From Kiritimatiellia bacterium (GTDB taxonomy: Bacteria; Verrucomicrobiota; Kiritimatiellia; RFP12; UBA1067): DNA of 14,235 nt. The stretch covers positions 1 to 14,235 of the forward strand of contig JAGCJE010000205.1 in assembly GCA_017648225.1 (NCBI GenBank). Direction: 5' to 3'. Positions 6,848 through 13,567 of this stretch are shown here, in pieces. The notes beneath the pieces are model-generated. The model had not been told where the DNA came from. It did no database searches and saw nothing but the letters and a program-made list of their open reading frames with translations. A program made the position numbers and the translations under genes. Every line of letters begins with the position of its first letter. The first letter of the stretch is position 1.

Positions 6848-7620
6848 AAGTCGTTTCGTTAGCGAGCGGCAGTTCAGGCAACGCGTACTGCGTCGAGACC
6901 GACGCAGGCGCGATGCTTGTCGATTGCGGAATTTCATGCCGGCAGCTTGTGACTCGCTGCGATGCGGTGTCGATCGATCCGAAGACGATTGTAGCCGTTG
7001 TATTCACCCATAATCACGATGATCATATTAGGGGGCTTGCGACGTTTCATTCGCGTTTCCCTCAGGCGGAACTATACGCCAATATGATGACGGCCGAGGC
7101 CATTGCGGCGAAGACCGGCGTTTCTGAAGACGAATTTACTGTGTTCGAGAATTATCAGGAATTCGAGGCCGGGCCGTTTTCGGTATTGCCGTTTTCCGTT
7201 CCGCATGATGTTCCTGATCCCGTCGGCTTTCTAGTTAAGGCTGAAGGTAAAGCATATTTCCACGCGACAGATGTCGGCACACCCCTTGATTCGATCGGCA
7301 AGTATCTTTCCGAGGCCGATGTCGCGACGTTGGAGTCTAATCACGATCCGGTTATGCTCCGACAAAGTTCTCGCCCGGAGAGTTTGAAACGCAGGATTCT
7401 CGGTCAGCGCGGACATCTCTCCAACGACGATGCGGCGGGGCTCGTGAAACGCTTTGCGTCGCCTCGTCTTAAAAAACTCTTTCTCGCTCATCTTTCAGGC
7501 GAATGTAACGCCGCTCATATAGTCGAGCGTACGATAAAAGAGGCTCTTCTTGAAGTCGGCCGCGCGGATATCGAATTTGAAACTCTCTGTCAGGACAGGT
7601 TTACGCTTTTCTCATGTTAG
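6844..7620 (+). CDS. WalJ/YycJ-like metallo-beta-lactamase-fold nuclease
   Basis: A 258-residue cytosolic metallohydrolase. The N-terminal KVVSLASGSSGNAYCVE (2-18) is typical of the YycJ/WalJ branch, members of which have 5'-3' exonuclease activity. The metal motif THNHDDH is at 55-61. Later blocks are FHATDVGTP, LESNHDPVML, GHLSNDDAA and LAHLSGECN, all characteristic of this branch. I chose TTG at 6844, which overlaps the purD TGA (TTGA) and begins the protein right at the family N-terminus. A TTG at 6781 would add 21 residues of antisense-like sequence shared with the purD end. No clear Shine-Dalgarno sequence is present, so translational coupling to purD is likely. The stop overlaps the ABC-F ATG (ATGTTAG). 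The family is clear; the exact substrate is inferred from the family. Confidence 0.88.
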   Translation: MKVVSLASGSSGNAYCVETDAGAMLVDCGISCRQLVTRCDAVSIDPKTIVAVVFTHNHDDHIRGLATFHSRFPQAELYANMMTAEAIAAKTGVSEDEFTVFENYQEFEAGPFSVLPFSVPHDVPDPVGFLVKAEGKAYFHATDVGTPLDSIGKYLSEADVATLESNHDPVMLRQSSRPESLKRRILGQRGHLSNDDAAGLVKRFASPRLKKLFLAHLSGECNAAHIVERTIKEALLEVGRADIEFETLCQDRFTLFSC

Positions 7621-9572
7621 ATTTTAAGAATATATCGGTTCATTACGGTCATCAGGACGTTCTTACGAACGTTACGTTCCGCGTCAACAAAGGCGACAGA
7701 GTCGGGGTCGTGGGCCCTAACGGCAGCGGAAAGTCGACGCTTTTCAAAATCGTTCTCGGCGAAATGTCGACCGATACGGGTGAGCTCGTAATAGAGAACG
7801 ACCCGCGAATCGGCTGGACGCGTCAGAATCCCGAGCCTGATCATCCCGAGGAGACGCTTCTTGAATATTCGCTGCGCGGCATTCCCGGTCTTTCCGAGAT
7901 GGAGGCCGAGATGCTTGAGCTTGAAAGCGATCTCGAGGATCCCGCGAAGCTAAAGCGTTACGGCGAACTGCAGACGAAGTTTGAGCATTTAGGCGGCTAC
8001 GATATTGAAACGCGCGTCAAAGTCGCGCTCGGTGGTCTCGGTTTTACCGTTGAGGAATTTTCAAAACCGTTCAAGTCGTTTTCGGGCGGTTGGCGCATGA
8101 GAGCCGAGCTTTCGCGCGTTTTGGCGTCGAAACCCGATTTGCTTCTCCTTGACGAGCCTTCCAACTATCTCGATCTTCCCGCGGTCGAATGGCTTCAGAA
8201 ATTTCTGAAGGCGTACGACGGAACTCTTATGCTCATTTCGCATGACAGGTTCCTTTTAAGGACGCTTACCGACACGATTGTCGAAGTCGATGCCGGAACC
8301 GCGACGCGCTACGAGGGTAATCTCGACTATTATCTCACCGAGCGCGAAGTGCGTTACGAACATCTTAAGGCCGCCAAGGAGAATCAGGATCACCACCGTG
8401 AGCAGCTTCAGCGCTTCGTCGACCGTTTCAGGGCCCAGGCCACCAAGGCCTCTCAGGCCCAAAGCCGCCAAAAGCAGATCGATAAGCTCGATGAAGAGCG
8501 CATCGTTCTTCCGAAGCGTTACACGAACTCCGGACGCCTGAGACTCGCGGAGCCTCCTCAAAGCGGCATTGAGATGTTCCGGTGCGAAGATCTCGTCTTT
8601 TCGTACGACGGCGTAAGGAACGTTCTCGACGGTGTGACGTTCAACATTACACGCGGCGACAAGGTCGCGCTTATCGGTTACAACGGCCTCGGAAAAACGA
8701 CGTTGATGCGCATAATCGCGGGAACGCGCCAGCCGACGTCGGGTAAGGCCGTGATCGGCCATAATGTGATTCCCGGTTATCTTTCCCAGGAATTCGCCGA
8801 AACGATTCCGCCCGACGTGTCCGTTTACCGTAACGCGAAGAATGTCTGGGACGCTCGCGGCGGCGGACCTGAAAAGCAGTTCCGCAACCAGCTCGGCGCG
8901 TTCGGCTTCGATGAGAATGATGTTGAAAAGCCGGCCGGCGTTCTTTCGGGCGGAGAGAAAATCCGCTTGGCGTTTTTAAGACTTTTTTTGGCCGCGCCTA
9001 ATTTCCTGTTGCTGGACGAGCCTACGACTCACCTCGATCTTGACGGGCGTCGTATGCTCCAGAAGGCGCTGAAGAAGTATCAGGGTACGATTTTCCTAGT
9101 TTCCCACGATATCGATTTCGTGCGTGATGTCGCGACGAGCGTTCTCGAAATTACACCTAACGGCATTAGATCGTATCCCGGCGGTTACGACTATTATTGC
9201 GAGAAGAAGGCCGAGGCCGCAGCCGCCGCGAAACCGCAGGCGGCGGGCGCTACCGTTAAACCGGCCGATAAAGCTCCCGGCTCTGACGGCGCTCAGAAGT
9301 TGACTTCGAAGGAACTTCGTCAGCTCCGCGCGGCTGAGCGCGCCAAGACTGCGCCTTTGATGAGGGAACTTAAGAAAAAAGTCGAGACGGCAGAGAAGAA
9401 AATCGACGAGCTCCAGGCCGCGCTTGACGAGGCGAGCGCGGAACTTTTCAATCCGACGCCGACGACGGATTTCGCCGAAGTGAACCGCAAGGTCCGCACT
9501 CTTCAGTTTGAAATTGACCGCTATACCGCCGAATGGGAAGAAGCGGCCGAAGAACTTGAGAAATTATCTTAA
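7614..9572 (+). CDS. ABC-F family ATP-binding protein
   Basis: A soluble twin-ATPase with no membrane segment, of the type that acts on the ribosome E site. Domain 1 has Walker A GPNGSGKST (34-42), signature FSGGW (156-160), Walker B LLLLDEPSNYLD (176-187) and switch His210. The linker (about 240-310) is charged and helical, as in the P-site tRNA interaction motif. Domain 2 has Walker A GYNGLGKTT (355-363), signature LSGGEK (444-449), Walker B LLLDEPTTHLD (465-475) and His498. An Ala/Pro-rich stretch (530-560) leads to a C-terminal coiled coil (565-650) like that of Uup/YdiF. At 652 residues it belongs to the long ABC-F class. A housekeeping role is more likely than antibiotic resistance, given the context, but the subclass is not proven. 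ATG 7614 overlaps the preceding stop. Confidence 0.93.
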   Translation: MLDFKNISVHYGHQDVLTNVTFRVNKGDRVGVVGPNGSGKSTLFKIVLGEMSTDTGELVIENDPRIGWTRQNPEPDHPEETLLEYSLRGIPGLSEMEAEMLELESDLEDPAKLKRYGELQTKFEHLGGYDIETRVKVALGGLGFTVEEFSKPFKSFSGGWRMRAELSRVLASKPDLLLLDEPSNYLDLPAVEWLQKFLKAYDGTLMLISHDRFLLRTLTDTIVEVDAGTATRYEGNLDYYLTEREVRYEHLKAAKENQDHHREQLQRFVDRFRAQATKASQAQSRQKQIDKLDEERIVLPKRYTNSGRLRLAEPPQSGIEMFRCEDLVFSYDGVRNVLDGVTFNITRGDKVALIGYNGLGKTTLMRIIAGTRQPTSGKAVIGHNVIPGYLSQEFAETIPPDVSVYRNAKNVWDARGGGPEKQFRNQLGAFGFDENDVEKPAGVLSGGEKIRLAFLRLFLAAPNFLLLDEPTTHLDLDGRRMLQKALKKYQGTIFLVSHDIDFVRDVATSVLEITPNGIRSYPGGYDYYCEKKAEAAAAAKPQAAGATVKPADKAPGSDGAQKLTSKELRQLRAAERAKTAPLMRELKKKVETAEKKIDELQAALDEASAELFNPTPTTDFAEVNRKVRTLQFEIDRYTAEWEEAAEELEKLS

Positions 9573-9578
9573 GCGTAA

Positions 9579-9602
9579 ATATTGTCTTTAAGAAGGCAAT
9601 AT
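9579..9602. other. Weak inverted repeat after the ABC-F gene
   Basis: ATATTG (9579-9584) and CAATAT (9597-9602) enclose a 12-nt loop just after the ABC-F stop. It has no T-run and is AU-rich, so it may be a minor 3' hairpin that protects the mRNA end. The functional terminator is more likely the hairpin at 9651-9670. Confidence 0.3.
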
Positions 9603-9644
9603 GCGGTTTTTAGCCGTAAAAATAAGAAATAGGATTTTCTAAAA

Positions 9645-9675
9645 TAAAAAAAACCGCCGAAGGGCGGTTTTTAAT
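9645..9675. terminator. Bidirectional intrinsic terminator
   Basis: AAACCGCC (9651-9658), tetraloop GAAG, and GGCGGTTT (9663-9670) form a strong hairpin. It is flanked by A-rich sequence on the left and T's on the right, so it works from both sides. It ends the purD/ABC-F transcript on the plus strand and the convergent tRNA-Leu(GAG) transcript on the minus strand, touching the tRNA CCA end at 9675. Confidence 0.88.
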
Positions 9676-9759
9676 GGTGCTCGGGGCGGGACTCGAACCC
9701 GCAAGGAGTTACCCACATGCACCTCAAGCATGCGTGTCTGCCAATTTCACCACCCGAGC
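9675..9759 (-). tRNA. tRNA-Leu (anticodon GAG)
   Basis: Read on the minus strand, the acceptor GCTCGGG pairs with CCCGAGC. Discriminator A and an encoded CCA (plus-strand TGG at 9675-9677) follow. The D arm reads GGTGAAATTGGCAGAC. The anticodon stem CATGC/GCATG encloses TTGAGGT, giving GAG, which reads CUC and CUU. A long variable arm and GGTTCGAGTCCC in the T arm complete a class II leucine tRNA of 85 nt. It is a single-gene unit with its own promoter. Confidence 0.97.
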
Positions 9760-9779
9760 AGGTGTTGAAAACAAGACAT

Positions 9780-9808
9780 AGTATACTATTTTTTCTTTCG
9801 CGTTTCAA
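9780..9808 (-). promoter_or_regulatory. Promoter of tRNA-Leu(GAG)
   Basis: On the minus strand, TTGAAA (9803-9808) and TATACT (9780-9785) are separated by 17 nt, a near-consensus pair. An A-tract on that strand (plus-strand T-run at 9822-9830) sits at about -50, where an UP element would be. Unlike the other promoters here it lacks the TG of an extended -10. Confidence 0.85.
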
Positions 9809-9844
9809 GGGGGTATTTTAATTTTTTTTTAGTTGGGGAGTTGT

Positions 9845-9873
9845 TTGAGTAACGGTGATTAATATGGTATAAT
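9845..9873 (+). promoter_or_regulatory. trmD promoter with extended -10
   Basis: TTGAGT (9845-9850) and TATAAT (9868-9873) are 17 nt apart, with TGG before the -10. The 10-mer ATGGTATAAT is identical to those before tRNA-Leu(UAA) and trpS. Predicted start is near 9880, which coincides with the ATG of a three-codon ORF ending at 9891. Confidence 0.85.
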
Positions 9874-9879
9874 TCCCTA

Positions 9880-9891
9880 ATGTTTTGTTAA
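9880..9891 (+). other. Three-codon mini-ORF at the predicted 5' end of the trmD mRNA
   Basis: ATG TTT TGT TAA begins 7 nt after the last base of the -10, the same distance at which the leaderless genes of this window start. Its stop lies 11 nt before ATG 9903 of trmD. If used it would encode Met-Phe-Cys. A chance match cannot be excluded. Confidence 0.3.
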
Positions 9892-9902
9892 TTTAGAGCA
9901 GA

Positions 9903-10607
9903 ATGCGTTTCAAAGGCATGTTGACGATAGATATAATAAGTGTTCAGCCGAATATGTTCAGAGGCTTTCTCGAAGAAAGCATCGTAGGGCGCGCTGTAAA
10001 GAAGGGCGCCTGCAGAATCAATATAATCAATCTGCGCGATTTCGCCGAAGGGCCTTACCGCAAGGTCGACGATAAGATATACGGCGGCGGCCCGGGTATG
10101 CTGATGATGTGTCCGCCGTGGTTCAAGGCCGTCGAGAGCCGTCTCGCCGAAGGTGAGAGCGCGCGTGTGATCATGACTTCGCCTGCGGGCCGGAAGTTCG
10201 ACCAGAGGGCTGCCGAAGAACTTTCAAAGTCGGAACATATAGTTTTCATGTGCGGACATTACGAAGGGTTCGATAAGCGTATCGAAACACTCGCGACGGA
10301 TATGTTCTCGCTCGGCGACTTTGTAATGACCGGCGGTGAACTCGCAGCCGCGGCGATGACCGACGCGATAGTCAGACTTCTGCCCGGAGTGCTTGGCGGT
10401 GGAGTTGAGGCGACGGCGAACGAGAGCTTTTCCAACGGCGGCGTTCTTGAGGCGCCGCAGTATACCCATCCTGTCGATTTTCGAGGCATGAAGGTTCCCG
10501 ATATTCTTCTGTCGGGCGATCATGCGAAGATAGAGGCGTGGAGAAGGTCCAAAGCGTTGGAGCTTACTAGGGAGCGCCGCCCAGATATCTTAACCCATAA
10601 CTCCTAA
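9903..10607 (+). CDS. trmD: tRNA (guanine-N1)-methyltransferase
   Basis: Methylates G37 of tRNAs that have G36, using SAM; this prevents +1 frameshifting. A knotted SPOUT enzyme of 234 residues, near normal length. Motifs: DDKIYGGGPGMLMM (56-69), SPAGRKFDQ (93-101), CGHYEGFDKRI (117-127), SLGDFVMTGGELAAAAMTDAIVRLLPGVLG (136-165, with Arg158 the usual catalytic arginine) and PQYTHPVDFRG (185-195). The usual catalytic Asp of the DSF motif reads as Glu174 (NESF). Two starts are possible: ATG 9903, or ATG 9918, which would begin MLTIDIISVQPNMF as most homologues do. Both have weak ribosome sites. trmD here stands alone, without rpsP, rimM or rplS beside it. The 3' end runs into a heptamer repeat. 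Confidence 0.95.
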   Translation: MRFKGMLTIDIISVQPNMFRGFLEESIVGRAVKKGACRINIINLRDFAEGPYRKVDDKIYGGGPGMLMMCPPWFKAVESRLAEGESARVIMTSPAGRKFDQRAAEELSKSEHIVFMCGHYEGFDKRIETLATDMFSLGDFVMTGGELAAAAMTDAIVRLLPGVLGGGVEATANESFSNGGVLEAPQYTHPVDFRGMKVPDILLSGDHAKIEAWRRSKALELTRERRPDILTHNS

Positions 10608-10625
10608 CCCCTAACTCCTAATTCC
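10591..10625. repeat. Five-unit TAACYCC heptamer array over the trmD stop
   Basis: The units TAACCCA, TAACTCC, TAACCCC, TAACTCC and TAATTCC stand head to tail in steps of 7 bp. The third unit supplies the trmD stop codon (10605-10607). Because 7 is not a multiple of 3, the array places TAA in all three forward frames. Confidence 0.75.
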
Positions 10626-10640
10626 CCCTTATCCATTTAA

Positions 10641-12281
10641 ATGAAGTTATTAAAAAAGTTCTTTTTATTTGCCGCGATGCTTGCGACCGCGCTTTTCGCA
10701 TCCCCGTCCGCTGAGGCGGCCGATGTGTGCGTCGTCAGCCGTGAAAGCGGGTATTACACTTCTCTTGCCAAACATATCGTCAGGTGGCTGGGCCAGGAAT
10801 CGATAAAAGCTGATTTTGCGGCTAAAGACGGTCTTTCCGCCGCTCTTTCGAAATCGAAGGTGGCGTTTCTGGTCGGATACAGCCAGGTTTCCGACGCTGA
10901 AATGAAGACTATACGCAATTTCTGTTCGCGAGGGGGACGGCTCGTTGTATTTTATTCTTCGGCTCCGCAGCTCGCATCCCTGATGGGCGTTAAATGTGTC
11001 GGTTACAAGGCGGCCGAATATCCGGGCCAGTGGAGCCGTATGAATTTCAATATGAACGCTTCGAAAGGTTGGCCTAAAAGCATTTTGCAGACTTCCACGG
11101 TTCTCCAGAGAGCCGTTCCCATTGCCGGCAAATCCCGTGTCATGGCGACATGGTCGGACCGCGCCGGCAAATCCACGGGAGAACCCGCGTGGATAGTCAG
11201 CGGCTACGGGTATTGGATGACCCATGTTCTTCTCGCAGACGGTGATGAAAAGGAGAAAGCCAGACTTGTTGCCGCGATGGTCGGAAGCATCGCACCTTCT
11301 CTTTGGAATTATGCTCAGGCGCGAAAGCGCGAGATCTCCGATATGCGCGCGATGAAGGCGTATGCGGAGCGTCAGGTTAAGCGCCCCGGCGAAATTCACG
11401 CCGTATGGGATCATTCGGGCTGCGGGCTTTATCCCGGGAATTGGCCTAAAACGATGGCCGTTCTTAAAGCGTACGGCGTTACGGATGTTTTCGTCAATGT
11501 CGCGGGGGCTGGATTTGCGCATTATCCATCGACTGTTCTGCCGCGTTCGAAGACATACGAGCAGGAGGGTGATCAGCTTAAGGCCTGTATCGAAGCGGGA
11601 AGGAAGGCCAATATCCGTGTTCACGCGTGGGTGCTCTGTTTTACCGCCACGAGATCTTCTCCGGCTGTTCTCGATTCGTTCGCGATGCGCGGCTGGCGGC
11701 TCAAGACGAAGTCGGGTAAACTGAGCGAATATCTCGATCCGTCGAACAGCGCGGTCCGCGCTCATATACTCTCGGTGATAGACGAAATTCAGATTAAGTA
11801 TCCGGCCGTAAGCGGCATTCATCTTGATTTCGTAAGATGGTATGAGCAGAGCGTTAAACCGAAGGACGCCGCGCAGGTGATTTCGAAGTTCGTCGCGTCG
11901 GCGAAACGCAGAGTCGCCAGACCCAGGTGGTTCACGACGGCCGTTTTGGGGAAGTATCCGCAGTGCGTCGGTTCGGTAGGTCAGGATTGGACTTCGTGGA
12001 TCGACGCCAATCTGGTCGATTACGTCGTTCCGATGGATTACACGGAAAATTCAAACACGTTTGAGGAATATCTGAAACAGCATGCGGCGCTGAAAACCCG
12101 CGCGAAAAGAACGATCGCGGGAATCGGGGTTACGGCTAACGAATCGCGGTTGTCTCCGCTGCAGGTCATAAACCAGATACGCCTTGCCCGGAAGTACAAT
12201 ATGGCTGGTGTCGCGCTTTTCGATCTCGACAGAACTCTCGAAGTTACGATATTGCCGTATCTCCGACTGGGTCTCTGGTAA
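10641..12281 (+). CDS. Secreted GHL10-like glycosidase-type protein with N-terminal amidotransferase-like domain
   Basis: A 546-residue exported protein. The signal peptide MKLLKKFFLFAAMLATALFASPSAEA is cut near 26-27. Residues about 28-220 alternate strands and helices (VCVVSRESGYYTSLAKHIVRWL, VAFLVGYSQVSDAEMKTIRNFCSRGGRLVVFY) and look like a Rossmann or class I amidotransferase-like fold without a recognisable catalytic triad. Residues about 250-540 resemble a GHL10/DUF187-type TIM barrel, with GIHLDFVRW (392-400, Asp396), DWTSWIDANLVDYVVPMDYTEN (449-470) and IAGIGV (492-497). GHL10 proteins are thought to act on glycans; the substrate cannot be read here. ATG 10641 has no Shine-Dalgarno sequence. 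It lies 33 bp after trmD, beyond the heptamer array, and is convergent with the regulator gene. Confidence 0.8.
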   Translation: MKLLKKFFLFAAMLATALFASPSAEAADVCVVSRESGYYTSLAKHIVRWLGQESIKADFAAKDGLSAALSKSKVAFLVGYSQVSDAEMKTIRNFCSRGGRLVVFYSSAPQLASLMGVKCVGYKAAEYPGQWSRMNFNMNASKGWPKSILQTSTVLQRAVPIAGKSRVMATWSDRAGKSTGEPAWIVSGYGYWMTHVLLADGDEKEKARLVAAMVGSIAPSLWNYAQARKREISDMRAMKAYAERQVKRPGEIHAVWDHSGCGLYPGNWPKTMAVLKAYGVTDVFVNVAGAGFAHYPSTVLPRSKTYEQEGDQLKACIEAGRKANIRVHAWVLCFTATRSSPAVLDSFAMRGWRLKTKSGKLSEYLDPSNSAVRAHILSVIDEIQIKYPAVSGIHLDFVRWYEQSVKPKDAAQVISKFVASAKRRVARPRWFTTAVLGKYPQCVGSVGQDWTSWIDANLVDYVVPMDYTENSNTFEEYLKQHAALKTRAKRTIAGIGVTANESRLSPLQVINQIRLARKYNMAGVALFDLDRTLEVTILPYLRLGLW

Positions 12282-12287
12282 TGTAAT

Positions 12288-12309
12288 CAGCAATTATATG
12301 AACTTGCTG
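12288..12309. terminator. Possible weak hairpin between convergent genes
   Basis: CAGCAA (12288-12293) and TTGCTG (12304-12309) enclose a 10-nt loop in the 66-bp gap between the GHL10-like gene and the regulator. The position suits a shared terminator, but neither side has a T-run, so intrinsic termination would be weak. Confidence 0.35.
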
Positions 12310-12347
12310 GAGCTCTCGTTCTTTTGGCTTAATTTGTTAAACTATGG

Positions 12348-13451
12348 TTATCTGGAAGCCGTTGAAGATCCTCTTACGACAATTGGAGCGTCGATCAAAA
12401 TTGTGCGCACAGGGAGAGACGGGTTTCTTATTCTTTGAAGAAGAGAGGCAACCGCAATTTCTGCGAGCGTTTTTACCGGCTGGTGGATTGTTGTAAGCGA
12501 CGGAGCTGTCAGATTTGCAATCTCACTGTCGTCAAAACCTGCAACGCGCACTTTCCTGGGGATGTTTATATTAAGCGATTTTAACGTCTGTATCAGTTTG
12601 GCGGCGGTCGGGTCGTTTCGGCAGATGAATGCGTCGGGTGCGTTGTTGCCGCGCATCAGTTTTCGGAAGAAGGATAGATCCGCCGGATCGTTTTCAATGA
12701 CATATTCGCTCTTCCACTCGAGCCCTGCATCAATCGCAGATTGAGCAACGCCGTATATTCTGGCGCGTATGGTGTTGGCATAGTTGGGATGCGTGAGAAA
12801 GCGTAGGCGCTTGGCACCGTTTTCAATCATGTGTTTAGCTATTCTGTAGCCAGACTGGATGTTGTCTATTCCCACAAGATCGTAGAGACTTCTTTCTGGG
12901 AAAGGGAGGTAGTCGCGATCCAAGAGAATTACGGGTATTTTTTTTGCGGTTAAAATCGAAAGAACCTTTTTGGAGGCCTCATAGGAATCGGGAACAAGAT
13001 CCACCGGTTCAAGTAAAACGCCGGCAATCTTTTTTTTCGCGTATGCCTGAGCAAGGGCGATGGCCCAATTCCCTCTGTCTGCCGCGTCCGGAGCGGAAAC
13101 GTCGCCAAGTAATACATCGTACCCTTGGCCGCGCGCCTCGGATGCGATGGCATCGCACAGCTTGGTGAAAAATTCGATCGCGCGATAGTCAGGCGCTATT
13201 ATACCTATCGCTCCGGTTGCGTTTTTAGCCGCGAAAGTGAGATATGAGCCTGAGCCTGCACGTGATTCAAGCAATCCCTCCTGTTTCAACACTCTGAGAG
13301 CTCTCTCAATTGTAGGCCGGCTCGCTCCGAAGCGGCGCACAAGCGCTTCCTCACTTGGGAATCGTTCGTGATTATCATATTTCCCGGAAAGGATGTCCTT
13401 TTTAAGGGCATTTGCGATTAATGTATATTTTGCCGAACATTTCTTTTTCAT
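12348..13451 (-). CDS. GntR-LacI hybrid transcriptional regulator (AraR-like layout)
   Basis: A 367-residue cytosolic repressor-type protein. A GntR winged helix-turn-helix fills about 8-72, with the recognition part FPSEEALVRRFGASRPTIERALRVLKQEGLLESRAGSGSY. A LacI/periplasmic-binding-type sensor fills about 80-361: IGIIAPDYRAIEFF, a family-typical GIDNIQSGYRIAKHMIENGAKRLRFLTHP, PDAFICRNDPTA, VRVAGFDDSEIANLTAPSLTTIHQP. This pairing is known from Bacillus AraR and is frequent in some gut lineages. The ligand is probably a sugar. The ATG lies 7 nt after TATACT, has no Shine-Dalgarno sequence and looks leaderless. It is divergent from the ribokinase gene across 116 bp, so it likely controls that gene and itself. 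Confidence 0.93.
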   Translation of the reverse strand: MKKKCSAKYTLIANALKKDILSGKYDNHERFPSEEALVRRFGASRPTIERALRVLKQEGLLESRAGSGSYLTFAAKNATGAIGIIAPDYRAIEFFTKLCDAIASEARGQGYDVLLGDVSAPDAADRGNWAIALAQAYAKKKIAGVLLEPVDLVPDSYEASKKVLSILTAKKIPVILLDRDYLPFPERSLYDLVGIDNIQSGYRIAKHMIENGAKRLRFLTHPNYANTIRARIYGVAQSAIDAGLEWKSEYVIENDPADLSFFRKLMRGNNAPDAFICRNDPTAAKLIQTLKSLNINIPRKVRVAGFDDSEIANLTAPSLTTIHQPVKTLAEIAVASLLQRIRNPSLPVRTILIDAPIVVRGSSTASR

Positions 13452-13457
13452 AATGGT

Positions 13458-13466
13458 AGTATAGCA
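13458..13466 (-). promoter_or_regulatory. Regulator promoter (extended -10)
   Basis: On the minus strand TGC + TATACT forms an extended -10 (hexamer at 13458-13463). No clear -35 is visible at 17 nt. Six nt separate it from the regulator ATG at 13451, so the predicted transcript is leaderless. Confidence 0.7.
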
Positions 13467-13476
13467 TATATATATG
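13465..13476. promoter_or_regulatory. AT-rich palindrome, candidate operator
   Basis: CATATATATATG is a perfect 12-bp palindrome that abuts and partly overlaps the extended -10 of the regulator. Its place would suit autorepression. Simple alternating AT can arise by chance, so confidence is low. Confidence 0.3.
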
Positions 13477-13532
13477 TAATTATAGAAACTAAAAACTTAA
13501 ATCTGTAAAAGCAGGTTTGTGAGTTCAGTATC

Positions 13533-13561
13533 TTGTGTACCTTATTTCTAGGTGTTATAAT
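13533..13561 (+). promoter_or_regulatory. Ribokinase promoter (extended -10)
   Basis: TTGTGT (13533-13538), a 17-nt spacer and TATAAT (13556-13561) preceded by TGT. The predicted start falls on 13568, the A of the ATG, so the transcript appears leaderless. Confidence 0.8.
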
Positions 13562-13567
13562 GTCAAT

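Noticed and set aside
7614..9572. Antibiotic-resistance ABC-F
   Set aside because: The protein sits in a housekeeping operon, has a Uup/YdiF-like C-terminal coiled coil and no mobile DNA around it. Nothing here supports a resistance role.
10591..10625. Possible CRISPR array
   Set aside because: The unit is 7 bp with no spacers and no cas genes nearby, so it is a simple tandem repeat.
10665..11822. 385-codon open frame on the minus strand, antisense to the GHL10-like gene
   Set aside because: It is Arg/His-rich with no recognisable motif or signal, and the opposite frame has a signal peptide and family motifs. Codon bias of the real gene explains the open antisense frame.
12184..12438. 84-codon plus-strand frame spanning the convergent junction
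   Set aside because: It overlaps the ends of two well-supported genes and shows no protein features or ribosome site.
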